Shown piece after piece: positions 46,984-59,549 of a DNA stretch of 64,000 nt. Positions within the stretch are counted from its first letter, which is position 1; each line of letters opens with the position of its first letter. Origin of the DNA: Haemonchus contortus. Lineage: Eukaryota; Nematoda; Chromadorea; Rhabditida; Trichostrongylidae. The stretch covers positions 27,686,542 through 27,750,541 of the forward strand of contig LS997567.1 in assembly GCA_000469685.2 (NCBI GenBank). Reading direction: 5' to 3'. Below the pieces are notes generated by a model. It ran no database searches and was not told the origin of the DNA. It worked only from the letters and a program-made list of their open reading frames with translations. The translations under genes were made by a program, and so were the position numbers.

Positions 46984-48271
46984 CAGGGTGGCTGAAAAGT
47001 ATAGGACGCGCCGTATGGCGCTTCCTGGCTCCTTGCCAGTGGGCGCTTTCAAAATCTTCCGGGACTTTTAGAAAGCGGGGGATCTGTACAGGAATCCGTA
47101 TTAGTCACTTGATTGACCGTTCGTCCAAACCTTCACTATGAAAGTTTCTGCGCACCGACCTACTATCGGGAAGCTGCTCAGAGAATGTTGCAGGAGCTGC
47201 GACATCGCGAAACGACTCGGTGTTCCCTCTTCAACCGTACGGAATGTTGCTGCTGCTTTCAGGAAACGAGGACATGCCTCAGAGATGCCAAAAAGGAGAC
47301 GACCGAGAACAGTGAACACATCGAGCATTCGTGACATCATCAGGAAGAGGATCACCCGCAACGAAGGAGTCAGCATGAATCGGATTGCTTCTGACCTCAA
47401 CTTCAGCCGTCAAACCGTCCAGAAAACTGTGAAACGCAACCTCAAGCTGAACAGTTATCGGTTCCGTCGAGGCCAGTTTCTTTCAGAGAAGTCTAAGCAA
47501 AGTCGACTGATAAAATGCAAAAAACTTCGAGAGATCAGGACGCGCTGCAACTCTGGTGTGATCTGGACTGATGAGAAAATTTTCACCGTAGAACCCTATA
47601 CAAACTGTCAAAATCGGAGACAGTTGTTGTCAAAAGCTGGCAGCAGGTCCCCAAAACGTCGTCTTGTGCACAGCAGGCATTCTCCCAAAAGTGTTATGGT
47701 TTGGCATCAGAAAGCAAAACACCTTTAGTCTTTATAGACAGAAATGTTGTAATCAACTCCGAAGTCTACCAAAAGGTAGTTTAATAGACATTCTGCTACC
47801 CTGGATCACAGAACACTATCGAAACCGATCGTTCGTCCTTCAGCAAGATTGGGCCCCTTCTCATGTCTCAAAGCCGACAAAAGCCGTACGAGACGCGCAC
47901 TTCCCCGGTTACTGAGGAAAAGACATCTGGCCTTCCTCTTCGCCAGACCTCAACCTAATGGACTTCTCTGTATGGGGGTACTTGGAAGGTAAAATTGGAA
48001 AACGCTCCTATCGCACGTTAGACGCTCTGAAGTTGGCGCTTCAAAAGGCGTGGGACGATATCGACGTCGACTACCTGCGGCGTACGGTCGATTCAGCCAT
48101 CGAGCGTCTGAAGGCTTGTGTAAGAGCAAAAGGATTGAACTTTGAACACCGGCTGTTCTAAGTGATCTTGTAGTTCCACTCTATTCCTTGACAAAGTTGA
48201 TTTGTCTCTCTGGTCTCTATTTTTGAAATTACGCTTACAAATGTAGCGTCCTATACTTTTCAGCCACCCTG
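46984..48271 (+). mobile_element. Tc1/mariner element, maT (DD37D) type
   Basis: Perfect 26-bp TIRs start CAGGGTGGCTGAAAAGTATA. TA duplications flank them at 46,982-46,983 and 48,272-48,273. Length 1,288 bp is normal for the family. One gene, disrupted, fills the interior. Identical TIRs suggest fairly recent transposition. Confidence 0.97.
47138..48161 (+). pseudogene. maT-type transposase, frameshifted
   Basis: An ATG at 47,138 opens a frame with a helix-turn-helix (DIAKRLGVPSSTVRNVAAAF), an AT-hook-like PKRRRPRTV and a second HTH. The first catalytic Asp is in VIWTDEKIFTVE. After SVMVW the reading shifts at least twice (about 47,700-47,780). FVLQQDWAPSH holds the second Asp, and SPDLNLMDFSVWGYLEG the third; 37 residues separate them, the maT DD37D signature. 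A TGA at 47,912-47,914 interrupts between. The last frame stops at 48,161. The protein would excise and insert the element at TA. Confidence 0.93.
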
Positions 48272-49789
48272 TAGTAATCGATAAGAGTCGATTGGGAAGG
48301 GGCCAGCGGCGTGCGGCCTTGTGTGGTTTTTGAAGAGGCTTGATCAGCCCCTTGTAGGCCCCTGAAGCAAGTTGACCTGAAGCTCACAGTATTCAAACCG
48401 CAGCCACACCAGCTTGTGGACCGCACAGGTCGACTATTCCAAGAGATAGTTAGGAACTTCTTGCGTGAGTTCACGCCCTTTGAGATTTCTCTGTAGATTG
48501 AAATGGTGCTTGAACAAATGGCTTGAATAGTGCTTGGACGAGCGGCTTCTCAAATGACTTTTGTCTTTCTAGGCTTCGAGGAGGGTGAAGGCACCGTAAC
48601 GTCAGCTCGATAAAGTGTCGTTACAATTTCGGTTGCACAACATGAAAAGTAAACCTAGTTACTTCTATCACTCAACTATGGATTTCGTATTTGTATTTGT
48701 ATTTCCACTATCCAACAAAAATATTACCAGAAATATGGCTCATTTTAGTGGAACCCAATGTTTTCAGCAAATTATACTCTATCATAATAAGTACGAGACT
48801 TGCAAAAAGTGTGCTTCCTGAAGAACCCCCCCCCCCTCCCTTTTCAACTGACTATGAATAGTATCTGCAAATTTTCAAAAGTTGTTAAATAGCAAGTAAT
48901 TTATGAATGTAAACGCCACTCGTATCATATTCACTGTTATACTCTGTCCCATAGATGTGTTCATGTTCACTACGCGAACAAAATCGTCTCCACCCAAATA
49001 GGTCTGAGAATAATAGGTTGCATAAAAACGTCAGTGAAGTTATCCATTCTGGAAGATGAAGTGAGCAGCTCTTCCCAGTAGTGCACCCGAACCTTTTGAC
49101 ACCAGCTGGAATGTCGCCACTCAATTTGTTCACGGAAATGAACACAATCATCACGCTGCCTAGATGCAAGATGCCGCGAATGAACTCTGCATCGGAATAA
49201 GACGTAAAAATGGAACAAGGGCTCGTTTGATTACAGATAGCCTTTTTTCCTGTAAAATACAGTAATTAGTCTAGCTGGAGAAAGGGAACACCCTCGTTCA
49301 CGTCGGAGAGGAGACGGTACGGTTTGGTAGAGCAGCTCTCGCGATAAGTTTTGACAAGAGCCAATATTTTAGCAAAGTCAGCATCAATCTCCATAAAGGA
49401 CGTTTTCACTAACCGGCAGTTTAAATGTGCCCTCTTCAGAGCAAGGAACTCGGCGGAATCAAAATTGAGTGTTAACCACAAAAGTTATATTTTTTGAGTT
49501 CCATGTTATTTAACAAAGTGTAATTTGAGCATTGCTCATACCATGCATCATAAATTATTAAGGGCGAAAGTAGTGAATTGGCAAGAAAAGCATTGTCACG
49601 CAAAAGTATCCAGAGATCGGATCCCGGATAAACGCTGAAGTAACCCAAGCCTTTCATCTTTTCGAGGTCAACCAATTAGTTTAAACTCGCTTGGGAGAGA
49701 TCAAGCAGTTATAAGCGCTGAAAATGATGATGGAAGATATACCATTAGAACGAACAAAGCAGCTATAGGACAAGAGGGCTGCCAACCCG
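48272..49789. other. No gene assigned; two minus-strand open frames
   Basis: A 13-base C run lies near 48,827 and a TTTGTATTTGTATTTG tract near 48,685. Minus-strand frames at 49,472-49,675 (67 codons) and 49,266-49,481 (71 codons) overlap in different frames; they look protein-like in composition, but I recognise neither. Confidence 0.35.
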
Positions 49790-51685
49790 AATGAACTGCT
49801 GCAAAAGAAAACCGGCAAGAACTTCGAAAATTGCATGATTTGGACCCGAGATGGGCGTGCGAGGACACTCCGACTCTCCACAACAAGCCCTTACCTCGGC
49901 GTAAGGCAGGGTGGAATAAAGACAACGGACGCATCAAAATACACATCGCTTCCCACAACGTCAGGACACTATCGACGGAGGTCTCTCCTAGACATATACC
50001 TGTAACAGCTGGAAAAGATTAAAGCTGACATTGCCAGTGTTTGCGAAAGTAGGAGAGCACGCGTAGTCTCGGCGAAGTGGTAGAGAGGTGAAAAAATTCT
50101 GCTAGGAGAAGGAGCTGATAATGTGTCCAGAACAGGTGGAGTCGCTTTCATCGTAAAAGCTAAGATGGTTCCGTATTATTTCTTGCGATACTCAGTCCCC
50201 ACGAGTTGCGGTGCTGAAGTCCGAGTTGCAAAAAGTGGGAAACTGAGCACTCAAAATCGTGCAAGCATACGCACCCACTGCAGCAGCAGAGGACGACGAA
50301 TTTGAGCTTTTTCACGAGGGAACAAAGCGGGCTTTGATAGTGAAATAGACGTACACTATTGTTCACGGCGTTTTCAACGCCGTGGTCGGCTCCAGACTGG
50401 ACAGTACGGAACACCTCCTAGAGAAGTACGGCGCAGGAGTAAGAAACGACAGAGGAAAACGTCTAGTCGAAACAACACTAGTTCCCGATAATGAACACCT
50501 TTTCCGAGAAAAAAGCCAAGCGTCTCTGGACATGACGGAGCCCGAACACGAAAACTTTAAGATAGATTGATTATGTGCTTACCGATACACCAAGATTGTT
50601 CGCTGACGTCTCCGTTATTGGGGAAAACGTGATTGCGACCGGCTCCAATCACAGACTTCTACGCCCGGTGATCCTCTGCGATGTCAGGAAAGAGAATCGA
50701 TTTCTATATAAGCAAAAAACACTCATACGACGTACTATCAATGCCGACATGTATGCAACGACGACTGCGTCGTAAGACCTGATGAATACTGGTAATAGCA
50801 TCGACGCTGACTACGAAGATCTAGTGGAGAAAATAACGCAGGCCGTGAAGGCATCGAGCGCAGCAACAGAAGCAGCAAGACGACGGCATATATCGCCAGA
50901 AGGACGAGTGCAAACCTCGAACTACAGGGAACTCTGCGAAGTGATAAGGAAGAAGATAAATTACTACTATGAAGGCTACAGAGGAAAGAAACTCTGCGAA
51001 GCAGCTGAGAGAAGGGTTAGTCTGAAAGCCGGGATATTTGCCTAGAAAGGGATATTTGCCTTAGGCATCACATACCATCTGCTCGAGGACAATACAGGTG
51101 TTAAGGCATGAACGAAATATGTACTAAGTTCTTTAACGACTACTCCTTAAAGACGGTTCTCGCAAGAGCTGTTCAGACCAATGCAGAGAAACCAATCCCA
51201 AAAGTCATGTGGGAAGAAGTGGAGTATGCAGTAAAACAGATTAAGGCGGGGAAAGCCCAGGCCGCCACAACATACGTCCCGAGCACCTGGGAGCAGGTGG
51301 ATTACCTCCGTTTAAAGCGCTGGCCCAGAGCTTCAGCAGACACTGCAGTGAGAAGAGAATTCCGGCGGCATGGAAGAAATCATGAACGATACTGCTAATG
51401 AAAAAAGGTGATCCCGAGCGTGTGGACAATTACAGACCCATCACATTGCTTTCACAAGTCTATAAGGTCTTTACCAGAATAATCGTAAATCGCATAGTAG
51501 GAGACATGGGCATGGCCATGAGCCGAGAGCAAACGGGATTTCGAAGTAGGTATTCCACACTTGACCATCTCCACGTCGTACGCCAGCTCACCAAAAAATG
51601 TAGAGTATCGGTTTCCTTATGTATGGCGTTTGTCGACTACAGAAAAGCATTTGACTCGGTCGAAACAAAGCTTCATAGATGGTAA
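49790..51685 (+). mobile_element. RTE-type non-LTR retrotransposon, truncated
   Basis: The 5' part encodes an apurinic-type endonuclease start (RIKIHIASHNVRTLST at 49,927-49,974) followed by heavily shifted sequence. The last 290 bp encode RT blocks. The element ends abruptly inside the RT, just after catalytic motif A, where a piece of the dispersed inverted-repeat arm (51,686 onward) takes over. RTE elements normally continue with the YADD block and a short 3' tail, both missing. Confidence 0.85.
51398..51685 (+). pseudogene. RTE reverse transcriptase fragment
   Basis: An ATG-initiated frame of 95 codons with KKGDPERVDNYRPITLLSQV, FTRIIVNRI, EQTGFRSRYSTLDHLHVV and AFVDYRKAFDSVE, the finger motifs and motif A (catalytic Asp) of RTE-clade RTs. 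Earlier endonuclease-side fragments lie at 49,831-51,045 in all three frames. Confidence 0.93.
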
Positions 51686-51790
51686 GGATTCTTAGTCGCA
51701 GTAGCCATTCAAGATGAGACGTTAACAGTAGGTGATTTCGTACGTTAATCTCTGGTCTGTGTTCGAAATTCACTAGACGTTCCTGAAAAG
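51686..51790 (+). repeat. Partial copy of the inverted-repeat arm; empty Helitron site
   Basis: TAAGGATTCTTAGTCGCAGT, GCCATTCAAGA|TGAGAC and GGTGATTTCGTACG match the arm at 17,771/20,167 and 21,504-21,829. The A|T junction at 51,714/51,715 is uninterrupted here. Confidence 0.7.
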
Positions 51791-53152
51791 AATATTGCAC
51801 GACCAATTTACCCCTGTTATACATGACACCGAACATATACAGTTCTAAAATTTTCGGCAGCCTCCTCAACTCACGGTATACGACAATTGAATGATTTATC
51901 TGATCAGAGTTTTCTTTGAAGAAAAGTCAGTTCCTATGTTTGGAGCATATGTCCGCACTCTCGGAGCGGTTCAATTCGACTGGAAATAAAAAATGACGTG
52001 TAACAATAGTTAATCGGTTCATGTGCAACGTTTGTCCACTGATTGCCGAAAAAGCCTTATTCAGGTTAACATGATGATGCGGTGGGACGCGATATCACGA
52101 CTAGATTTACAACCCTGACTCCTTCTACGACTTGCTTTGAAGCTGATCTCTATGAAGCCTCCATTGTTGATTCATCCAGTTCATTGTTCATCCATCCAAT
52201 GACTGTCGTGCAATGGGATTTCTATACCTATCTTATTATAACAACTTATCCGCCAATCCCCATAGGCTGGCTATCGATTCACGCGGTCTGCACCTGATAG
52301 TAACAAACGTAAGAATTCATTATTAGTCGAAAATACACTGATTCAGAAACTTATGGTCTTTATCACTTCGCCTTATTTCCGTAGGTGGCACTAAATCGTT
52401 ATGAGAGAAACTCGCTGTCTCCTTGTTTTTTTCCGTCTCCTTTTGACACTCGAACTATAGAAGCCTATGGGCCCTCTACCAGCGCCATAAAATTGAAGCT
52501 CGCAGGCCAAAACACAGAATTGAAGGCTACGGTCCATTTCGAGCCTCTATATCCCCACCAGGGCGGCGATGGTGTAGTAGCAAGTGGCCCACTATGTCAC
52601 GGTCAGGGGTCAATATTCGCCTAGGCCAACCAAGCCTTCATTCCTGCGATGTCGGGTATAGTACCAGACTCGTCTGGGAGAATAAAAGCACTGACTTGTA
52701 TATCGGCTGATACGCAAGTCATTGTATAGGCCACATACACACTCATTACGCCACTACTACTCTGAGTGGAAGTCGAGTGCTGGGATACTTCCCTCAGATG
52801 AGATTGATTAACGCCAAAAGACTCTATCCTTTTATCCTTTACATCACCACCAACGTGCGGCGTTACTTCCGTGATGTGATGAATCCATCGTCGTTGTTAT
52901 CAGCAGGCGACCGCAGAGGACCATTGTAATCGTCTTTCATGAACTCGTCATACTTGTAGTGAATGACGACTTCTAATTCCCCACCAACAGCTCGTGAGTT
53001 ATCATAGTATTAGAAGGTATATCAGAAAGCTCCTAGCTATCATCACCTGGTCCTTTCTAGATGATGCCCTCGTTTTACTGCTCGAACGAAAGCCCCCAAC
53101 GAATACGATGACACCACCATCAGACGAGACATACAGTGCTTCCAGTGCTTAT
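51791..53152. other. No gene recognised; repeated block
   Basis: The block 52,684-52,820 recurs at 43,171-43,310. Frames at 52,082-52,297, 52,385-52,624 and 52,994-53,263 have no known motif. Confidence 0.4.
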
Positions 53153-53458
53153 CGTAAGAACTCCAAAATTCACACGAGCACCGATTCACCGTTACGGTCA
53201 ATCAATCGTATCAATTTCAGATTATGTGGGCGGCGTGCCAAGTCGATCGGAGACATAGCGTGACGAGAAGGTCGAACAGTAGGAAGGTCTTGCACGACCT
53301 CGGGGCCTGGTAGCTTCCGGTGTGCTAGATGAGCTCGCATATATTATATCTTTTTAGATTCTGGCCTTTGTTCCTCTGCTCCATTCATGTTACATGAAGT
53401 GTTCGATAATAAACGATTGATATGATGATTATGCGGATGCTCGCCTATACCTTTAACA
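53153..53458 (+). repeat. Probable 5' LTR of the helicase-bearing element
   Basis: Ends CTTTAACA, followed by a TGG primer-site-like sequence. The 5' boundary (CGTAAGAAC, against TGTAAGAGC in the right copy) is inferred from weak alignment. Confidence 0.6.
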
Positions 53459-54647
53459 GTGGCAGCTCGGCCCACAGAAGCATTCTTCTGATCCCCCTCT
53501 TCTACCATTCAATATCCAGTGTTTCAGATGAATTTCAATCGGCGTTAGTAAGGCGTGTTCCAGCCTCCCTCACTCACTCCCGTTGATCTTCATTCTTCCC
53601 TCGGATTGGGCCACCCAGGGCCCGGGTTTGGCCACATTTCTTTGAGGGAGGAGGCTGTTTTTCTGTCTTCCTATGCTTGTATACTGTCCGTTCGGTAGAA
53701 CTCACGCGCTCCCACAAGCAATAAGATTAAACACTGATCGAAAGTATTAGTTTTATCTCATTTCCTGCTATTCTGTCGACGTGTGAGTAATACAATCACC
53801 ATTTTTTCTCTTTCCTACTCCCTTTCTGTTTACCTTTCACTAGTGGTAAGCACCCGACGTAATTGTTTTTCGGTTTTTCCCTTCTTCCCTTTTATTCCGT
53901 TTTTCCTTATTCTCTACCCCCTCTTTCGGCCACATGGCCAACTGATACTTATTGGAGCGCTGTCAGTCAGTGGAACGCACGCTTCCTCAAGCAGACCGAC
54001 CGGTCACTCTGTGCGTAAGAAACATTTTTATACTAGATCATGAGGCCGCGTATGGCCATTTCATTAATTTATTCGTTCACGCGTAGTTGCCATAAGTGTG
54101 TATTCTGAGGCGCCGGCCATAAGCTAGTAATGCAGAACAAGGGAGAAAAATTATTTCCTACGATATTTTTGTCGATATTCGTCTGGTTCACCGAATGATC
54201 TAGTGCGCAGTTATGAGACAGCCTCTGGGGACCTCTTGTAGCTCCGAGCAGCATGGATATGAGTTACCGTTAATATAGCTTCTAGAGGTCTCTATTTTTG
54301 ATGATGGGTTTTTGTTCCATTGGCTCTGCCGAGGCAGCCTCCGCGCAAGGCTGAAAGCGCGCTGTAACAAAATTGGCATACCGTACATGTCATTCCCCGA
54401 CCGCAAGCCTTTCACACGCTTATCGGCGGGGAACATCTGTCTGAATATACACAGCATAGCGAGTGCATGACTCTCCTTTGAACCCTTGAGATTTCCTTCC
54501 GTCAAGATCATTATCTCTACATGGAACTTCCTCACGATCGCGTGTTGCGCATCTGTGAGAACATTCCTGTAGATTGGAAACGGGTAATATAACAGCTTTA
54601 CTTTACCCTCCTCAGCACCATCGCGCCACTGGTTTTATCCTTTCATT

Positions 54648-55640
54648 ATGCCAGTCACTCGTAGCTCTACGAAATCATCTTTCTCCACTCTCGGGTCTTC
54701 TACCCAACTTACTGAAACCAAACCCATGAAGGCAGAGGTAAGGTCAACTTCGTTCTTGGCCACCTTCAACGAGCTCCGAGATTATTCGCCACTCTGTGAC
54801 CGCGATATTAAGACGACGAGCTACGCCACCTCGCCCGCTTTAGAGCAGGTGTAGATGAGGGCAACACAATCCCCACTCAGCGGCTCAATAACCCCTTTGC
54901 AGAGGTTGGTCATCGCCTCGACAATCTTCCGGTAATGGTCATGTTCCATCCAGACTATCACGGTTCTCAAATTGCCCCTTTTTCCGGTTGCACCGAAGAT
55001 TGGGCCGGCATTTGCTAACCGAGTCCTCAACCTCGTGCCGGCGGCCACTTCTGGTCCGGACACGGGCACGCAAAAAGAAAGCGTCTTTGAAGAGTTTGTG
55101 GCCCGTCGACGAGCCGATATCCGGTACTTCGTCAAACTCGAAAATCCAACTCCGATCGAGTAGGCGGACACTAAAGCACAAACGGTCGAACAATTACTTA
55201 GTGAAGCCACCGCAAAACTTCTCCACCCTACATCTCCACACGCTCCATTCCAAATGCCCGTCTCCCCATATACAACCGGCGCAGCAAAGATGGTTCCGGG
55301 AGTCTCCAGCCGCGAACCGTGAAGGTATAGTGGGATCTACGCGGTACTTTTCAAATGCAAACGCTTCAACGTGGGGGGGGGGGGAACACATGGCCAAGTA
55401 CTTTTTCGGTAGTTTGGCCGTGTTCTTCTCAAACTCAGACACCGGCTCCACCCGACGAGTCGCAGCGTCTACTCCCAACAGTCGTAGGCGCGAAGAGCGG
55501 TCCTTCTTCAACGAAGAGCCCACAGGATCATTCGCGTCATTATCGGCAGTTACTCGACCGACTCCGGCAAGCCCCCTTCCAGAAATACGGTTGCTTCTTT
55601 GCGCTGCAAACCTTCTCATGATGCTCGCTACCCCGTCCCT
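54648..55640 (+). pseudogene. Gag-like gene remnant
   Basis: The ATG at 54,648 starts MPVTRSSTKSS, a start seen in many LTR-element Gags. Another frame near 54,940-55,010 has FHPDYHGSQIAPFSGCTEDW, like the P-x-FSG-x-x-x-DW entry to the Gag matrix/capsid region. A K-C-K-R-F-N...E-H-M-A-K block around a run of eleven G (55,372-55,382) looks like a spoiled CCHC knuckle. At least three frame changes occur. Confidence 0.5.
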
Positions 55641-57245
55641 TGCTGTTGACGCTTGAACATGTCCTACCGACCGACCCAACAATTTTTCCCTACCCCCCCC
55701 CCCGTTCGCTAATGATTGTTCTAACCTCGTGCCTAGTACCTTCAACCCTTCAGTTAAACTGTCTCTTCACCTATATCGTCGAGACACAGAACTATATTCC
55801 ACTTCGACCTCCTTGTATAAGATCATCAAACACTCTGTGACATAATCAGCCAATTTTTTTGGGGTCCGTATGGAACTCATTCAGAAACAACCGTAGCGGT
55901 TTATGAGAGCGAGTGCAAGCAGATGGCGTTTAACCATCGCTGCGCATACGGCTTACAGCGCTTTTCGGTGTATGGCGTACACAAAACTCCTTAGCGATCT
56001 TGTTCTCGTCCGCACCGTTTGGTTGTTCTGTCTCACCGCGAAGAGATCACCAACTGTTATTTCTAATTAATTGAGGTTGATGTCCACCATGGAGAATTAC
56101 CCCCCCCCCCAGCCGCCGTTAGGGGGGGGGTAATTCTCCATGGCCCGTCCGCTTGTGCCTATTCGCAGACGGTTCCTTTACTTGGCGGACGGCTTAATGC
56201 TCATTTGGACTCCTGATACGGAGGAAACCTGCAAGTACATCATCGTCTCTCGCCTCACAGGCTACCGCTTGAACACAATATGAGTTAGCAATGACAAAGA
56301 GTTTGCCCTTTCCTTGCCTAATCAATCTACTACATACGGGGATTGCGCTAAGGAACTCATCTTTGCGAACCAGGGCTACGCGGTTGCCATCTCTCGTCGC
56401 CAACCTCGCGGTATTTCTAGTGATGTAGGGATGGTTACCGCAAATTAACTGGCAGCTCAACTCCTTGCGGTCGAAGGATTACCCTATTCTTCGGTGAGCG
56501 TATTCTATTGTAACGCGACATTGACAGGTATTGTGTGGCAGTACCAGTATGCTCTCTTCAGCATTATATGCCGCCTTGCTTACGCAGCCTACTATCACTA
56601 TGCGCTTACTCCTCGAAGGCAGGATATATCGGCGTCATACTTGGGCAACGGTTATGTTCAAGTGCAGCGCTGTATCGCATTGTCTCCGGTTGAGTTGATC
56701 GCTTCCAACAACACCTGTTATTCGCTTCCGCGGATACAAATCCGTTTTCCAATCGTTTTCACGGACCTAGCGAGCGGTATCATCCGTCGGCATGCGACTC
56801 CACTCTTTGCTCCGACGTCTCCCCTATCATTCTCCGTACTGCGGACGGCTTCCCTGAATTTCCTTCCTCCGCGACAGTACTTGGACCAACATTCCTGTAA
56901 AGAATATCGTTACTATTCCTTCTCCCTCTTCTCTCGCTGTCCGCTCGTCCGATCCTCCGCTTTCGATTTTCCACAATCTCGTATTGACTAATTTCGTCGT
57001 GCGATCAGCAGGTACAGGAGCTTCGGGCTGCCTGCGAAAACTCTCGACTGGTGGAGTACTTCGAACTTCCAACTTACATCCTACCGATTCCAGCTTTCGA
57101 CAGCCTCTGTGGTTCCGTATTGCCAATCTTTTCTTTTCGGTCTTTTTCATTTTATGATTATTGGATTTCTTTTTGTTGTTTCCTAGTTACCATACCATTT
57201 TCCGGATTCCTTATCAAGCTCTATCTCAAATTTCACGCTCCAACA
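55641..57245 (+). pseudogene. Envelope-like glycoprotein remnant (tentative)
   Basis: Coding-like sequence with spaced cysteines runs from about 55,740. The longest continuous part is 56,494-56,991 (165 codons), preceded in a nearby frame by the 56,160-56,450 stretch, and it ends near 57,110-57,245 with a hydrophobic segment of about 25 residues, suitable as a C-terminal membrane anchor. This layout suggests a secreted or membrane glycoprotein such as an LTR-element envelope. It lies between gag-like and protease remnants, which is unusual. Identity rests on general features, not on a firm family motif. Confidence 0.35.
56087..56143. repeat. Perfect hairpin with C and G homopolymer arms
   Basis: CCATGGAGAATTAC followed by a run of C (56,087-56,109) is exactly complementary to a run of G followed by GTAATTCTCCATGG (56,122-56,143/4), with an ~11-base loop. 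It sits inside the envelope-like remnant and breaks its reading frame. Confidence 0.9.
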
Positions 57246-57489
57246 TGACACACCTGATTTTATAGCCATGAAGCCCCGCTGCCTCTAAGCTCCGCCTTTC
57301 CCCAGACACCACTCCGCTCCTTCGGCTATTTCAGTACGACCACCACTTCTCGATTTGGGCGTCTCTCCATTACGGAACTACGCATCTACTTCATATACTC
57401 CCCCAGAGCAGTAGTCCCCGTACCGGTGATGTAGACAGGTAGACAGTCCTCTACCCCTCTTTGTTACACAGATACCCATCCGGGCCAAC

Positions 57490-57729
57490 GGTGTCCACAT
57501 GTTGGGACTAGTATACACGGGCACCGGGGCAACTATCGCCAGCCAATCCCTGCTTCCCTTGTTGGGAGTGTCCAACTTGAGACCGTGTTCCGTGCTCGCC
57601 GCCGTCGGCATGGCGAGTATGCCCGCTGAATTTGTAGGATCGGCTGCTGTTACCTTTCCGGTAGGCAAGATTAAATCCATGTCCCATTCCATTACTTCAC
57701 CTAAGCGGAATGCGTCCGCGGGCAGTTGA
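57490..57729 (+). pseudogene. Ty3-type aspartic protease remnant
   Basis: The frame at 57,499 encodes LGLVYTGTGATIASQSLLPL, the retropepsin active-site region in which the expected DTGA reads YTGT, followed by VGMASMPAEFVGSAAV, the flap-containing middle. It ends in a TGA at 57,727. Confidence 0.65.
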
Positions 57730-58175
57730 CGTATATAATGTACGCAATATACGCATATAATATAATGTTATATTAGGCAACGACTCCCTTCAAGGCCCCC
57801 GCCATGGTTGCTGACTAAGCCCAACGCATCTTCATAAAAAAAGAAGAAGCCATTACCATCCTTGAGGCAGCTATAGCGACTCTTCCTGGAGTGCTAGCTC
57901 CCGAACCGGCCCCTCTGGCAGTTCACACTGCGACGACAGTTCTACCCCCCCCCCCTGCTTCAGAAACCTTCGCCTCCTGTAAGCTGGCTAAAACGGTCCC
58001 TAAAGCGTCCACATTGCCAGCTGTTCCGCAGACCGATCAAATTCACTTACTTATTATTATTCCATCCGCGACCCCGAAGATTCTTTATAAGAATCAACGG
58101 CTCACTTCGGCTCGACCCGTGCTGTAACTTTCAAACGGAACGCTTTGGGATCTCCACTCGCGTTTTTAGCAAAAT

Positions 58176-59480
58176 ATGCTCCCTCAAAGGAACACCAGTA
58201 TCAGTTCCACTCCAGCAGTCTCCTTGGGTTCCCGACCTATCACAAGCCAACGTTATCGACAAGCAACGTCAACTGCTCCGGGATCTCTTCGCCGAAATTA
58301 CCATAGAATCTCTATGTCATCTTACGATCTTGGCTCATACGACCATACCCAAATTGCTATGAAGACAACATCAGAGATACCACCCTCGCGGTACCGCCCA
58401 ACCCGCATCCCAGCTCGTTTTCAAAAGGAGCTAGACTAGCATATCAATAAACTCCTAGCCTCCGGACGCATCGTCGAAAGCGATTCTTCATGGTTACATA
58501 ATACGGTCCTAATAAGGAAGAAGAACAGCTTTTTGAGAGTTTGCCTATATTTTCGGCCGCACAACAGTATTACCATTCCGGACCACTAACCACTGCCACG
58601 TATCGAGGACCTCCTTGAACTGGTCGCAGGCAAAAACTTTCAAACATCCTTCGATCTAGCGTCCGGTGACATGCAGCTCCTCTTGTCTCCAGATAGTCAG
58701 GCGAAATGCGGACGGGCTACTCATCGTGGTATGTATCAATTTGTCTACCTTCCCTTCGGGTTACGTAAAGCAGGGGCTTTTGTTGTAGAGCTATGTCTCG
58801 TATCCTCGCTGGCTTACCCGATAATTCTCTCGCCTATTGAATGACATCATTGTTCTCGACAGTGACTGCAATGCACCCCTCCAATCTCTACGGAAAGCAC
58901 TGGAACGTTTTTGGATTTATAACATCTAAATATCAGCCAAGAAACGTACTAGTATTGCTCGGTCTGAAATCACTTTCCTGCGACGTGAGACTTCTGGTTC
59001 CATTTACGCCCCGGCGGAGTACAACCTCCGCGCGATACACGACGTGCCCACCCTCACATTCAAAGCGTTCCTGGGCATGGACAACAACCTTCCAAATTTT
59101 TTCGCAAATTTTGCACTCGTAGCAGCACCACTATACGAACTATGCAAGGACAGAGTCCCATTCAGTTGAAGAACCCCAAGCGTCAGCCTTCGCGCGATTG
59201 GAAGCTATTTTAGTCAGCTGTCATTGCTCATCGGTTCCCCAAAACACGGACTTTATACATCACACAGACGGCAGCAAAAAGGCTCTAGAAGCAACCCTTC
59301 TTTAGTTGCAAAACCCCGTTTCGCCCCCTATCGCCATTGGGTACTTCGGTGAGACTTGATCGCCTTCACAACAGAAGTGGAGCCCCACGCACACCGAGCT
59401 GTTGCCATGATCACAACCATTTACGGGAATCACACTCGAGTGCTATGCGACCACCAACCCCTCACCAGCGGTCGCTTGTA
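58176..59480 (+). pseudogene. Ty3-type reverse transcriptase and RNase H remnant
   Basis: RT blocks: KLLASGRIVESDSSWLHNTV, VCLYFRPHNSITIPDH, LPRIEDLLELVAGKNFQ, FDLASGDMQ with the catalytic Asp (FD at 58,650-58,655) and VYLPFGLRKAG (58,743-58,775). The YxDD site is damaged (LNDIIVLDSD near 58,840-58,870). RNase H traces follow, ending in GNHTRVLCDHQPLTSG at about 59,430-59,475. Multiple stops and frame changes. The domain order is Ty3/gypsy. Confidence 0.85.
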
Positions 59481-59549
59481 GAGGTAATAGGGGACAAGCT
59501 GTAAACCACATGCACGCAGCATTCCCCAGAAGCTCTCCAAATCACGCAA

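Noticed and set aside
54200..54535. A minus-strand gene of 111 codons inside the helicase-bearing element
   Set aside because: It lies opposite the presumed leader and gag region and shows no known motif; probably a chance frame.
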